From Nodosilinea sp. E11 (GTDB taxonomy: Bacteria > Cyanobacteriota > Cyanobacteriia > Phormidesmidales > Phormidesmidaceae): a stretch of DNA of 64,000 nucleotides. The notes beneath the pieces were generated by a model. That model was given only the letters and a program-made list of their open reading frames with translations. It was not told the DNA's origin and did no database searches. Position numbers and translations under genes: made by a program. Numbering within the stretch: the stretch's first letter is position 1; each line of letters begins with the position of its first letter. The stretch is from assembly GCF_032813545.1 (NCBI RefSeq), contig NZ_CP136520.1:3776001-3840000 (forward strand), read 5' to 3'. Shown here one piece after another: positions 16,200 to 24,364 of the stretch.

Positions 16200-18579
16200 G
16201 TGCCCCGCTGCCTTGCTCATCTACCTCGGCCCCCGACTGCTCCGCCTGCCACACCGACTCCAGGGTAAAGGGCAGCGCAGCGGCTTCGACAGAAATGGAG
16301 CCAATTCCCCAGGCCACCAGATCAGCGATCAGCTCGGGGTGACGTACCGGTGCCTGACCGCAGATCGAGCACAATAGGCCACAGCGCTCAGCTTCCTGTA
16401 CGAGGTGGGCCATGGCCAGGCGCACCACTGGATGGCGTTCGTCGTAGGCCGAGGCCATAATCGGCTGATCGCGATCGACGGCTAGCAGCAGCTGGGTGAG
16501 GTCGTTGGAGCCGATGGCAATACCCTGCACTCCAGCCTTGGCGTAGGCAGGCAGCAAAAACAGCACTGAGGGCACTTCGGCCATAATCCACAGGGCAAAG
16601 TCGTTATAGTCTCTCAGACCTGCCTGTTCGATCGGCTGGCGACAGGCAATCACTTCTTCAACAGTGCGAACAAAGGGCAAAATCAATTGCAGATTGGTAT
16701 AGCCGGCCCGCTGAAGAGTAGCTAGTGCCCCGAGCTCGACCTGAAACAGGCGATCGTCGATGTCGTAGCTGAGGGTGCCTCGCAGGCCCAGCATGGGATT
16801 GGGCTCGACTGGAGGGCTGCCAGCCAGTCCCTGCCACTCGTGCGATCGCAAATCTAAGCTGCGGTAGCGTAGCGGTTTGTTCCCTAAGGCCTGCAAAATG
16901 GGCTCTAGCTGTTGCACAATATGCCCCTGTAGCTCAGCTTCCTGACCCCGGTTGATCCAGTCCCACGGGTGTCGGCCTTCTAAAATATCGAGCAGCAGCC
17001 ATTCGGAGCGCAGTAGCCCAACGCCAGCAATGTGGTCGAGGGGCAGCGCCGATAGCTGACGGGTTTGGCTCAGATTAATCATCACTTTAGTGGTGAGTCG
17101 CCGGTAGCGGCTCCACTGTTCGACCGACAGCGAGCCAACTGTTGCCGATGCCGGAGGCACCTGGGCGATCGCCGCTTGAAACCTACGGTCGGTAGCGGCG
17201 TCTTCTGGCAGGCCATAGACTACCCCGCGATCGCCATCAAGCCAGAGCACCATGCCATCGTCTAGCAGCTGGGTGGCCTGGGGAGCCCCCACCACCGCTG
17301 GAATGCCCATCTCGCGGGCTAAGATAGCGGCGTGGCAGGTGGCTCCGCCCCGCTCAGTCACAATGCCCGCGATGGTGCCGAGCTGCAAAAATACATCGGG
17401 TTGGAGGTCAGGCAGCACTACAACGCACCGGGGCGGTAGGGGTTTGGGCAGATCTTGAGGAGTTTGGGCGACGACGGCCACGCCTTGGGCACGCCCCGCC
17501 GAGGCCCCAATACCCTGTACAACAGTGCTGGCTAGGGGAAGTAGCGGCGGTTGGCGGCGGGGGCGGGGGGGTGGGGCAACCCCGGCTGAGTCGATCCAGG
17601 GGTCGGCCTGGGTAATCACCAGCGTAGGCCGGCTGGGGTTCGGGCCAGGATAGAGCAGCCACTCAAGGCGCACGCTGGGCGTATTAAGTGCCGATTGGGT
17701 GGCGTCGCCGATCGCTAAGAGTTGGGCAAGTTGGGCATTGTCGAGGGGGGGCGAAAGCTCAGGGCGATCGCGCTGCACTACTTGAATAGCCTGGGCAATG
17801 GTGGTTTGGCGACTGCGGTACTTGGAGGCTGGCATCAGCTGATGTCGACGCTCCTGAAAGCCTACTTCCCAAACCACATCAGCTACTCTGCCCTGGCTAA
17901 CGCAGCAGCGCGCCGGAATCGCCTCTCCCTGGCTGAGGGCTAGCCCCAACCCTTCCACTACGGCTACCTGGGCCTGCCCGTGGGCAAAGGTCAGGGTCCC
18001 TGACACCAGAGCGGGGTACACCGGCATAATCAACGTAGCGAGGCTTAGATCTTGCAAATGTTGGCAATGGGCTGCCCAAACGACAAGACAACGGGCTGTT
18101 AGCGCCTGACTCCAAAACTGGGGTAAAACCTGGGGTAAAGCGTCAAAGTCGGCCTCAATTTGGGCCGCTAAAAGGCCACTGGCGGCAGCGATTGTGCTGT
18201 TGAACCGCGACTTAGCCTCCATCCACACAGAAGCCCGCAGCATCCAGGCAGCGGGAACAAACTCGGTGATGCTAGTGCGGCTCTGCCAATCGGCAGGGGC
18301 GGGGGCGATCGCCGGAATTTCCCGCAGGGCCTGTTGCCACTGCTGACTCGTGTGCTGTAGGGCTTGAAACCCACCTTGGGTGAGTGGCGCTAGGCGATCG
18401 CCCGTCGATTCTGGCCACGGCATTTGTGCCAGGCTATGGTGCCAGGCCGCCGCTGTCAGCACCCACCCCTGGGCCACGGGCAAGCCCTGCTGCCGTAGCA
18501 CACTCAGGTGATAGGCCTTATGGCCAACGGCGCGAAGGTTCGCTACATCTAGCTCATCCAGAGATCGAAGCCAGGTCAT
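16183..18579 (-). CDS. PEP synthase / PPDK-like protein with divergent N-terminal ATP-grasp domain
   Basis: The 798-residue protein has an intact swivelling phosphohistidine domain (GGATCHAAILAREMG, His416). The C-terminal PEP/pyruvate TIM barrel is also intact (GVGLLRSEWLL, IAIGSNDLTQLLLAVDRD and catalytic-type CGQAP near 741). The N-terminal third keeps the VGHKAYHLSVLRQQGLPV opening of PPDK_N but lacks a recognisable RSSA...E ATP-binding motif; the equivalent region reads LRASVWMEAKSRFNST. It may therefore interconvert PEP and pyruvate differently from PpsA, use another phosphate donor, or be regulatory. It is monocistronic, upstream of nothing on its strand except gpx. Confidence 0.8.
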   Translation of the reverse strand: MTWLRSLDELDVANLRAVGHKAYHLSVLRQQGLPVAQGWVLTAAAWHHSLAQMPWPESTGDRLAPLTQGGFQALQHTSQQWQQALREIPAIAPAPADWQSRTSITEFVPAAWMLRASVWMEAKSRFNSTIAAASGLLAAQIEADFDALPQVLPQFWSQALTARCLVVWAAHCQHLQDLSLATLIMPVYPALVSGTLTFAHGQAQVAVVEGLGLALSQGEAIPARCCVSQGRVADVVWEVGFQERRHQLMPASKYRSRQTTIAQAIQVVQRDRPELSPPLDNAQLAQLLAIGDATQSALNTPSVRLEWLLYPGPNPSRPTLVITQADPWIDSAGVAPPPRPRRQPPLLPLASTVVQGIGASAGRAQGVAVVAQTPQDLPKPLPPRCVVVLPDLQPDVFLQLGTIAGIVTERGGATCHAAILAREMGIPAVVGAPQATQLLDDGMVLWLDGDRGVVYGLPEDAATDRRFQAAIAQVPPASATVGSLSVEQWSRYRRLTTKVMINLSQTRQLSALPLDHIAGVGLLRSEWLLLDILEGRHPWDWINRGQEAELQGHIVQQLEPILQALGNKPLRYRSLDLRSHEWQGLAGSPPVEPNPMLGLRGTLSYDIDDRLFQVELGALATLQRAGYTNLQLILPFVRTVEEVIACRQPIEQAGLRDYNDFALWIMAEVPSVLFLLPAYAKAGVQGIAIGSNDLTQLLLAVDRDQPIMASAYDERHPVVRLAMAHLVQEAERCGLLCSICGQAPVRHPELIADLVAWGIGSISVEAAALPFTLESVWQAEQSGAEVDEQGSGARGVRE

Positions 18580-19013
18580 GCAAAGGGAAGAAAGCGATTC
18601 GGCAGGCCTGATCGACTGCCGGGGGCAACCAATTATTGGGGGCGCTTAAGGTATGGGTGGCGCTTACTTTAATTAAATAGGTAATTACGTCTGGCCATAG
18701 GCTATGGGTGCAGGTGGTCAACCCCAGACCTTTTACTCAAGGCCGGGGCGGCCAGACTCAGCCGCGATCGCAAGGCGTCAGTATTTTTATCGAATCTAAA
18801 TCTTATGTCTATTTATTCTACCTAATTGGCGCAATCACTACTGCCCTGACGCTCTGGTACTGCCCAACGCTCAAAAGTAATGCAGCGTTCAAATTCCCTA
18901 GTTTTACCCACGCCGCGCCCCCCGACCTCCAGCAACAATAGACCCAAGATCACGTTTTCTAGCCAGGTGCTCTAGCCAGCGATCGCGATCGGGGCAGTTT
19001 GGGGAAAGAATCT
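18580..19013. other. Gene-free stretch before comF
   Basis: This 434-bp divergent region lies between the PEP-synthase-like gene and comF. It has an AT-rich patch around 18670-18690 and 18790-18840. A 77-codon frame at 18708-18941 has one hydrophobic stretch but no ribosome site or family signal, and I do not call it. Promoters for both flanking genes must be here but none is convincing. Confidence 0.35.
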
Positions 19014-19781
19014 ATGCATCGATTGTTGCCAGCCACCTGGCTGCGCCAAGGGCAGCCGCCGCTGTTGAGTCTATTTTTGGCCAGCTCCTGCCCCCTGTGC
19101 CAGCGGTCTACCACAACTCCCCTGTGCCCTAGCTGTCGTCGCCAGGTGAGCCAGTGCCAGACGGCTACCCCTTGCGATCGCAGTCAGCCCGGCCTGCCGG
19201 TGGTGAGCTGGGGGCGCTACGAAGGCAGCCTGCGTCAGCTCATCGGCCACCTCAAATACGATGGTCATACCGACATTGCCCAATATCTAGGTACCGAACT
19301 GGGGCAAACCTGGCTAGATCAGCGCCTTACTCCAGGGCAAGGCGCGCGCCCAGTGGCGATCGTCCCCATTCCCCTTCACCCGGCTAAACTTCAGCAGCGA
19401 GGCTTTAATCAGGCTGATTTAATCGCCCGGTGGTTTTGCCGCCTTACCCGGTTGCCGCTGCACAGTCATGGCTTACTCCGGGTGCAGGCCACCCAAGCCC
19501 AGCACAGCCTCAGTCGCGCCGATCGCCAGCGAAACCTCAGCCAGGCCTTTGCCGTCTCCCCTGAGCAGATCAACGCGCTACGGCAAAGCACGGTGTGGCT
19601 GATCGACGATATCTTTACCACTGGAGCTACCGCCCAATCGGCCGCTCAAACCCTCCGTCGCTGCGGCATTTCCGTCGGCGGTATTTGCACCGTGTCCCGC
19701 GCCGTAGTTTGGGCACAGACTCATCCTCAGGCCAACTCTGAACACATACCGTCCCCTCGACAGATGGGGCACGGTGGCTGA
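19014..19781 (+). CDS. comF: ComF family phosphoribosyltransferase-like protein
   Basis: ComF proteins are needed for uptake of transforming DNA in competent bacteria. The 255-residue protein carries a four-cysteine zinc finger (CPLC and CPSC, Cys26/29/38/41) and a type I phosphoribosyltransferase domain. The PRPP motif is VWLIDDIFTTGAT at about 193-205. The ATG at 19014 is used; an in-frame TTG at 18999 is an alternative. With PilMNO and ComFB elsewhere in the window, this fits a naturally competent, piliated cell. Confidence 0.93.
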   Translation: MHRLLPATWLRQGQPPLLSLFLASSCPLCQRSTTTPLCPSCRRQVSQCQTATPCDRSQPGLPVVSWGRYEGSLRQLIGHLKYDGHTDIAQYLGTELGQTWLDQRLTPGQGARPVAIVPIPLHPAKLQQRGFNQADLIARWFCRLTRLPLHSHGLLRVQATQAQHSLSRADRQRNLSQAFAVSPEQINALRQSTVWLIDDIFTTGATAQSAAQTLRRCGISVGGICTVSRAVVWAQTHPQANSEHIPSPRQMGHGG

Positions 19782-19867
19782 GTGGGGCATATTAGTAATT
19801 CTTCGGCCCTGGTGCACTGGGGAGATAGTGCATTACTATAAATCTAAAGAAATTATTAACAGTTTCT

Positions 19868-20077
19868 ATGAGTCCCCACCTCCTACGGCACCTGTGGTCC
19901 CTGGTAGAGCGGTCCCAAAGCAGTCATCTCTTAGCCTTAGATGACAACAGCCTAGTGCACTGGCTGCTAGAGCAGTTCTCTGGGCAGCGCCCCATTGACC
20001 AAGCTGAAACTGACCAGCTCAACCACTACATTCGCGCCAAGATTCCCCTGATTCGCGATCTCGCTCAAGAGCGATAG
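19868..20077 (+). CDS. Small conserved-looking hypothetical protein (69 aa)
   Basis: Not recognised. The 69-residue product is predicted helical, with a Leu-rich N-terminal half (HLLRHLWSLVERSQSSHLL) and an amphipathic C-terminus ending RAKIPLIRDLAQER. It has codon usage like its neighbours and an ATG start. It follows comF by 86 bp. The 27-bp repeat array begins 20 bp after its stop, in another frame, and would encode nine-residue LGAELSRSK-like repeats if read. It is probably a real cyanobacterial gene, but without a functional clue. Confidence 0.6.
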   Translation: MSPHLLRHLWSLVERSQSSHLLALDDNSLVHWLLEQFSGQRPIDQAETDQLNHYIRAKIPLIRDLAQER

Positions 20078-20097
20078 GCTTTTCTGCTTCAATCAAT

Positions 20098-20222
20098 TTG
20101 GCGCTGAGCCAAGAAGCCGCAAGCTTGGTGCTGAGTTGAGCCGTAGTAAACTCGGTGCCGAGCTAAGCACAATTAGACTTGGCATGAGGCCAAGCAAACC
20201 CAAAAATTTGATATTGAGTCAG
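20098..20222. repeat. Degenerate 27-bp tandem repeat with TTGGNGCTGAGCCAA core
   Basis: Five copies of a 15-nt core start at 20098, 20125, 20152, 20179 and 20208, giving steps of 27, 27, 27 and 29 bp. The clearest copy reads TTGGCGCTGAGCCAA, with TTGG/CCAA ends in inverted orientation. The 12-nt intervening parts are less conserved but share a GC/AAGC flavour. It lies between the 69-aa gene and the bztA leader, so it could be a protein-binding array or a decaying minisatellite. Confidence 0.75.
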
Positions 20223-20340
20223 GTAAATCAGTCACTATCAAAAGTTTAATAGTACTGACTGGATCCGTGTTTAATGATTAAGTAGCCGGCTGAGTTTATT
20301 GCTCTGCCGGTATATTGTTATCTCTGATGCAAAATGAAAA

Positions 20341-20388
20341 CCCAAACCATTGGAGTGTTAAGCAAGTGCAACACTCCAATGGTTTGGG
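20341..20388 (+). promoter_or_regulatory. 19-bp perfect stem-loop in the bztA leader
   Basis: CCCAAACCATTGGAGTGTT at 20341-20359 is exactly complementary to 20370-20388, with a 10-nt loop. The helix can extend by four more positions with one mismatch. It ends 86 bp before the bztA ATG. No U-run follows immediately; the nearest T8 is at 20449-20456. It may be a transcript-stabilising or attenuating hairpin or a mini-transposon remnant; sequence alone does not decide. Confidence 0.7.
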
Positions 20389-20474
20389 TGTTAATTCCGG
20401 CTTGCCTAGGAATAGTATCCGGCTGGTTTGGATACAAACTTTGCAATGTTTTTTTTGTGAGTGAGGATCAATGT

Positions 20475-21539
20475 ATGCGTAAGTGGGGTTTACTCGCAGC
20501 TGCCTTAGGGCTGACTTTGGCGGCCTGCGGCGGTGGCACAACTACTGCCGGTGGAGACGGTAGCACGACCGCTGGCGGCGGTGGCGGCGGTAGTCGTTTA
20601 GATGTAGTTAAGAGCCGTGGGCAACTCATCTGTGGCGTTGATGGCGGCATCCCAGGCTTTAGCTTTGTCGACGAAAGCGGCACCTATTCTGGCTTAGATG
20701 TCGATGTCTGTAAGGCCGTGGCTGCCGCCGTGCTGGGCGATGCCGAAGCTGTAGAGTATCGTCGACTAGACTCTACCGAGCGTTTTACTGCGTTGACCGG
20801 GGGTGAGGTAGACATGCTCTCCCGCAACACCACTTGGACCATCAGCCGCGACACCAGCGTGGGCTTAGAGTTTGCCCCCACTACTTTTTTTGATGGTCAG
20901 GGCATGTTGGTGCGTGCCGATAGCGGCATTACCAGTCTGGAAGATTTTGCCGGGCAGGCCGTGTGTGTGGAAACCGGAACCACCACTGAGCTCAACCTGA
21001 CCGATCAAATGCGCCAACTCAACGTTGACTTTGAACCGGTGGTGTTTCAGGATGCCGACGCGGCCTATGCGGCCTACGACGAAGGTCGCTGCGAAGGGAT
21101 GACCTCTGACAAGTCGCAGCTCATTGCCCGCCGTAGCACCCTGCCCAACCCCGACGAGCACACCCTGCTCGAAGTGACTATGTCGAAGGAGCCTCTAGGC
21201 CCCGTCACCACCAATAACGATTCTGCCTGGTACGACGTAGTTAAGTGGGTTACCTACGGTTTGATTCAGGCTGAAGAGTTTGGCATCAGTTCTGACAATA
21301 TCACTACCTTCGAAGGCACTGATAACCCCGATATTGCCCGTTTCTTGGGTCAAGAAGGGACCTTAGGTACCGACATGGGTTTGCCTAATGACTTTATGGC
21401 CCAGGTGATTACCCAGGTGGGTAACTACGGCGAGGTGTTTGATCGCAACCTGGGTGCAGATTCTCAATTTGCCCTAGAGCGTGGCCAAAACGCGCTATGG
21501 ACCGAGGGTGGCCTCATGTATGCGCCTCCCTTCCGCTAA
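20475..21539 (+). CDS. bztA: Polar amino acid ABC transporter, substrate-binding lipoprotein (BztA/AapJ/NatF type)
   Basis: The 354-residue periplasmic binding protein is of the family 3 fold. It has a lipobox signal peptide (LAAC, Cys18) and a flexible Gly/Thr-rich linker (about 19-39). The mature core includes LICGVDGGIPGFSF, SGLDVDVCKAVAAAV and FTALTGGEVDMLSRNTTWT. This matches the BztA/AapJ group, which binds Glu/Gln/Asp/Asn and related amino acids. The start MRKWGLL at 20475 is preferred because it gives a proper signal peptide. The longer frame from 20334 would translate through the leader hairpin. Permeases and an ATPase follow. Confidence 0.93.
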   Translation: MRKWGLLAAALGLTLAACGGGTTTAGGDGSTTAGGGGGGSRLDVVKSRGQLICGVDGGIPGFSFVDESGTYSGLDVDVCKAVAAAVLGDAEAVEYRRLDSTERFTALTGGEVDMLSRNTTWTISRDTSVGLEFAPTTFFDGQGMLVRADSGITSLEDFAGQAVCVETGTTTELNLTDQMRQLNVDFEPVVFQDADAAYAAYDEGRCEGMTSDKSQLIARRSTLPNPDEHTLLEVTMSKEPLGPVTTNNDSAWYDVVKWVTYGLIQAEEFGISSDNITTFEGTDNPDIARFLGQEGTLGTDMGLPNDFMAQVITQVGNYGEVFDRNLGADSQFALERGQNALWTEGGLMYAPPFR

Positions 21540-21572
21540 AAAGACGCTTGAGAACCAGTTGATGGTTCTGGC

Positions 21573-21611
21573 CTAAGTTTTTAGGGAAGCATTGCTTCCC
21601 TAAAAACTTAG
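21573..21611 (+). promoter_or_regulatory. 18-bp perfect hairpin after bztA
   Basis: CTAAGTTTTTAGGGAAGC and its exact complement enclose a three-base ATT loop, 33 bp after the bztA stop. No T-run follows. It probably protects the 3' end of a separate bztA transcript or slows readthrough into bztB, as intercistronic hairpins do in many transporter operons; that role is inference. Confidence 0.75.
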
Positions 21612-21641
21612 CTGTCGGTACATTTGGAAACGCGATCTGAG

Positions 21642-21667
21642 AAGGCGCAGCGCGGCTGCGCCTTTTT
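21642..21667 (+). terminator. Rho-independent terminator between bztA and bztB
   Basis: A GC-rich stem AAGGCGCAGC / GCTGCGCCTT with a GCG loop is followed by TTTTT ending at 21667. It is the second hairpin after bztA and should end most bztA transcripts before the permease genes. Confidence 0.85.
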
Positions 21668-21678
21668 CATAAAACCTT

Positions 21679-21721
21679 GTAACAAATTGAACTTTTCTTG
21701 ACATCTCTCTTAGATTATTTT
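21679..21721 (+). promoter_or_regulatory. Possible NtcA-type promoter for bztB
   Basis: GTA-N8-AAC at 21679-21692 differs by one base from the NtcA consensus GTAN8TAC. A TAN3T-like -10 box (TATTTT, 21716-21721) lies 23 bp downstream, the spacing usual for NtcA-activated cyanobacterial promoters. A TTGACA at 21698 has no well-spaced -10. Nitrogen control would suit an amino-acid transporter, but the match is imperfect. Confidence 0.3.
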
Positions 21722-21774
21722 GCTTACAGGTTGTCTGCTAAGCCAACCTGTTGAATCCGACACAGGTGACATAA

Positions 21775-22953
21775 ATGGCCCACGATAGTGGTGGCAGGTC
21801 CTTCGATTTGAAGGCGATGCTGCGCGACGAGCGGTTTTGGAAGATTGCCTTCCAGGTGATTACGCTAATCGTTGTCATTGCCCTACTGAGCTTTTTCCTC
21901 GGCAACCTCAACCGCAACTTGCTCCAGCAGGGACGTGCCTTTAGCTTCAACTTCCTGCGCAACCCGGCTGGCTTCAGTATTGGCGAGAGCCTGATTCGAT
22001 ATCGGCCCAACGATCCCTACTGGCGGGCATTGATGGTGGGCCTCGGCAATACCATCACCCTAGTGGCGGGCGGCATTGCACTGACCACGCTGCTGGGAAC
22101 CGTAGCCGGAATTGCCAGCTTTTCTAAGAATTGGTTGGTGCACAAACTCAGCCGGTTGTACGTAGGGCTGGTGCGCAACATTCCACTGCTGCTACAGCTA
22201 TTTTTTTGGTATTTCGCCATCTATGGCACCCTACCCCGACCTGTCGATCAAATTAGTGTGTTGGGTATCGCCTTCTTGAATAACCGAGGGGTCTATATTC
22301 CTTGGGCTGGGAGTGCGGTGTTAGCTCTGCTGGGAATTGCGGCGACAATCGGGGCGGCGATCGCGGCTCTATACCTCTGGCAGTGGCGCACTAAAATTCG
22401 CATTGAAACTGGGGTTGGTGGCAAGGCCCAATCAATTGCTTTAGCCGTGCTCGGTGTAGTGTGGCTGGGCATTGTCGTGCTGGGCATGAACTGGACGATT
22501 CCCTCGGGGCTGGAGGCGGGGGGGGTAACCGGTGGGTTGCGCCTGTCGCGAGAATATGTGGCGGCCCTCACGGCCTTGGTGTTTTATACCTCTGCCTTTG
22601 TGGCCGAGATTGTGCGAGCGGGCATTCAGTCGGTGTCAAAGGGCCAGTGGGAAGCCGCCCGCTCCCTAGGGTTGCATGCGGGTATCGTCATGCGGCTGGT
22701 GGTGTTTCCCCAGGCGCTGCGGGTGATCATTCCGCCGATGAACAGCGAGTACATGAACCTGACCAAGAACACGAGTTTGGCGTTTGCGATCGCCTTTCCC
22801 GAGATGTATTCCATCGCTACCACCACCTACAACCAGACCGGTCGACCGGTGGAGGTGTTTGTGGTGCTGATGGCCACCTACCTGATTCTTTGTCTGCTGA
22901 TCACCCTAGTGATGAACCAGCTCAACCGCACTGTGCAGTTTAAGGAGCGCTAA
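21775..22953 (+). CDS. bztB: Polar amino acid ABC transporter permease 1 (BztB/NatG type)
   Basis: The 392-residue inner-membrane protein has about eight hydrophobic segments and the HisM/GlnP-type signature: VGLGNTITLVAGGIALTT, VRNIPLLLQLFFW, and the EAA loop around FVAEIVRAGIQSVSKGQWEAARSLGL. The long N-terminal extension and the insert between the first helices are typical of BztB/AapQ. It forms the channel with BztC. It starts after the double hairpin region and ends four bases before bztC. Confidence 0.94.
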   Translation: MAHDSGGRSFDLKAMLRDERFWKIAFQVITLIVVIALLSFFLGNLNRNLLQQGRAFSFNFLRNPAGFSIGESLIRYRPNDPYWRALMVGLGNTITLVAGGIALTTLLGTVAGIASFSKNWLVHKLSRLYVGLVRNIPLLLQLFFWYFAIYGTLPRPVDQISVLGIAFLNNRGVYIPWAGSAVLALLGIAATIGAAIAALYLWQWRTKIRIETGVGGKAQSIALAVLGVVWLGIVVLGMNWTIPSGLEAGGVTGGLRLSREYVAALTALVFYTSAFVAEIVRAGIQSVSKGQWEAARSLGLHAGIVMRLVVFPQALRVIIPPMNSEYMNLTKNTSLAFAIAFPEMYSIATTTYNQTGRPVEVFVVLMATYLILCLLITLVMNQLNRTVQFKER

Positions 22954-22956
22954 GCT

Positions 22957-24171
22957 ATGACCTCCGTTACCCCCGATTCTTTCTCTGCACCTCCCGATAT
23001 TGTGGCGCTTGGGCCGGTAGCCTGGGCCAAAAAGAACCTGTTTAGCGATTGGTTCAACAGCCTGTTGACCATTGTGCTTGTGCTGATCTTTGGCTGGGGG
23101 ATCTTTCGGTTGGGGTTTTGGGCGTTGACCACCGCCCAATGGCAGGTGATTCCCAACAACTTTGGTCTGTTTATGACCGGTACCTATCCCGCCCGGCTGT
23201 ACCCGCGTATTTGGGCGCTGCTGGCTATTGTTTGCGGCCTAGCCGGGCTGTCGTGGGGGGTGCTGGGGCGCAATATCTCGACCCTGTTTAGCCGCAATGT
23301 GCTGATTGGCCTAGGAGTGGTGTGCGCGTTTATCGTGCTATTTCCGCCGACTCGACCCAGTTCGCTTAAGCTGCTGCCAATGGTGGCGCTGGTGGCCGGG
23401 GCAGCCGCAGGCGGGCGGCAACTGGGCCGACGGTTTCCCGGAATAGGTAGCCTGCTGTCTTTGGCCTGGTTTTTGTCCTACTTTGTAGCCCTGTGGCTGA
23501 TTGGCGGTGGCCTCGGTCTAACCCGCGTATCGACCAATGACTGGGGTGGCCTAGTGCTCACCCTATTTACAGCAGTGAGTGGCATTGTTCTGTGCTTTCC
23601 TCTGGGGCTGCTGCTGGCCCTGGGGCGACGCAGTGCGCTGCCGGTGGTGCGCTGGTTGTCCACCATTTACATTGAGCTAGTGCGGGGTGTGCCCCTGGTG
23701 GCCCTGTTGTTTATGGGCCAGGTGATGATTCCGCTGTTTTTGCCCCTGGGGTCGCGGCCCGATCGCATTTTGCGAGCCATCATTGCTCTGGCGCTGTTTA
23801 GCGCGGCCTACTTAGCCGAAAACGTGCGGGCAGGTTTGCAGGCGGTGCCCCGAGGCCAGAATGAGGCGGCGGCGTCTTTAGGGCTTAACACGCCGACCAC
23901 CCTGGGGTTGATTGTGCTGCCTCAAGCGTTAAAGATTGCCATTCCGGCGATCGTAGGCCAGTTCATTAGTCTGTTTCAAGACACTACGCTGCTGTCGATT
24001 GTGGGGCTGGCTGAGCTGCTGGGCATTGGTAGATCGATCTTGGCCAACCCGACTTACCTAGGGCGCTATGCTGAGGTTTACCTGTTCTTGGCGGTGATCT
24101 ACTGGCTATTTTGCTATGCGATGTCGTTAGCTAGCCGCAAGCTAGAGGAAAAGCTCAATACCGATCATTAA
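22957..24171 (+). CDS. bztC: Polar amino acid ABC transporter permease 2 (BztC/NatH type)
   Basis: The 404-residue partner permease has about eight to nine membrane helices and the conserved EAA-type loop LAENVRAGLQAVPRGQNEAAASLGLN. The preceding VRGVPLVALLFMGQVMIPLF segment is also present. The N-terminal half (about 1-200) is the long BztC/AapM-specific extension. It begins three bases after bztB ends, so the permeases are cotranscribed. A hairpin at 24173-24205 follows immediately. Confidence 0.94.
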   Translation: MTSVTPDSFSAPPDIVALGPVAWAKKNLFSDWFNSLLTIVLVLIFGWGIFRLGFWALTTAQWQVIPNNFGLFMTGTYPARLYPRIWALLAIVCGLAGLSWGVLGRNISTLFSRNVLIGLGVVCAFIVLFPPTRPSSLKLLPMVALVAGAAAGGRQLGRRFPGIGSLLSLAWFLSYFVALWLIGGGLGLTRVSTNDWGGLVLTLFTAVSGIVLCFPLGLLLALGRRSALPVVRWLSTIYIELVRGVPLVALLFMGQVMIPLFLPLGSRPDRILRAIIALALFSAAYLAENVRAGLQAVPRGQNEAAASLGLNTPTTLGLIVLPQALKIAIPAIVGQFISLFQDTTLLSIVGLAELLGIGRSILANPTYLGRYAEVYLFLAVIYWLFCYAMSLASRKLEEKLNTDH

Positions 24172-24172
24172 C

Positions 24173-24205
24173 AGACAGTCTGCCTATGCTGATGGCCGAC
24201 TGTCT
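24173..24205 (+). promoter_or_regulatory. Intercistronic hairpin between bztC and bztD
   Basis: AGACAGTC and GACTGTCT form an 8-bp stem, with an inner GCC/GGC pair after one mismatch. It overlaps the end of the bztC coding region and lacks a poly-T tail, so it is more likely an RNA-processing or attenuation element than a full terminator. Confidence 0.5.
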
Positions 24206-24364
24206 CTCCGTGTAACAGTTAACAGTCTGGAATCTGGAAACCCCCTAGGGTTAAGGCAAAATAGCACTATCAGCCGACAGTGACGGTGCTTAACACCTTG
24301 ATGTGTGGTTTATGCGGCGTTGTTAATGGCCCCCTTCGGGCCTGAAGTTAAGAGGAAACCTTTC

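Noticed and set aside
18708-18941. 77-codon frame before comF
   Set aside because: No ribosome site, atypical composition and no family signal; it lies in a divergent promoter region.
20098-20222. The 27-bp periodic array as a CRISPR array
   Set aside because: Cores are only 15 bp and degenerate, intervals are 12-14 bp and themselves similar, and no cas gene is near.
20075-20250. Frameshifted extension of the 69-aa protein into nonapeptide repeats
   Set aside because: It would need a shift near its stop codon at 20077, where no slippery sequence is seen; the repeat is better explained as non-coding.
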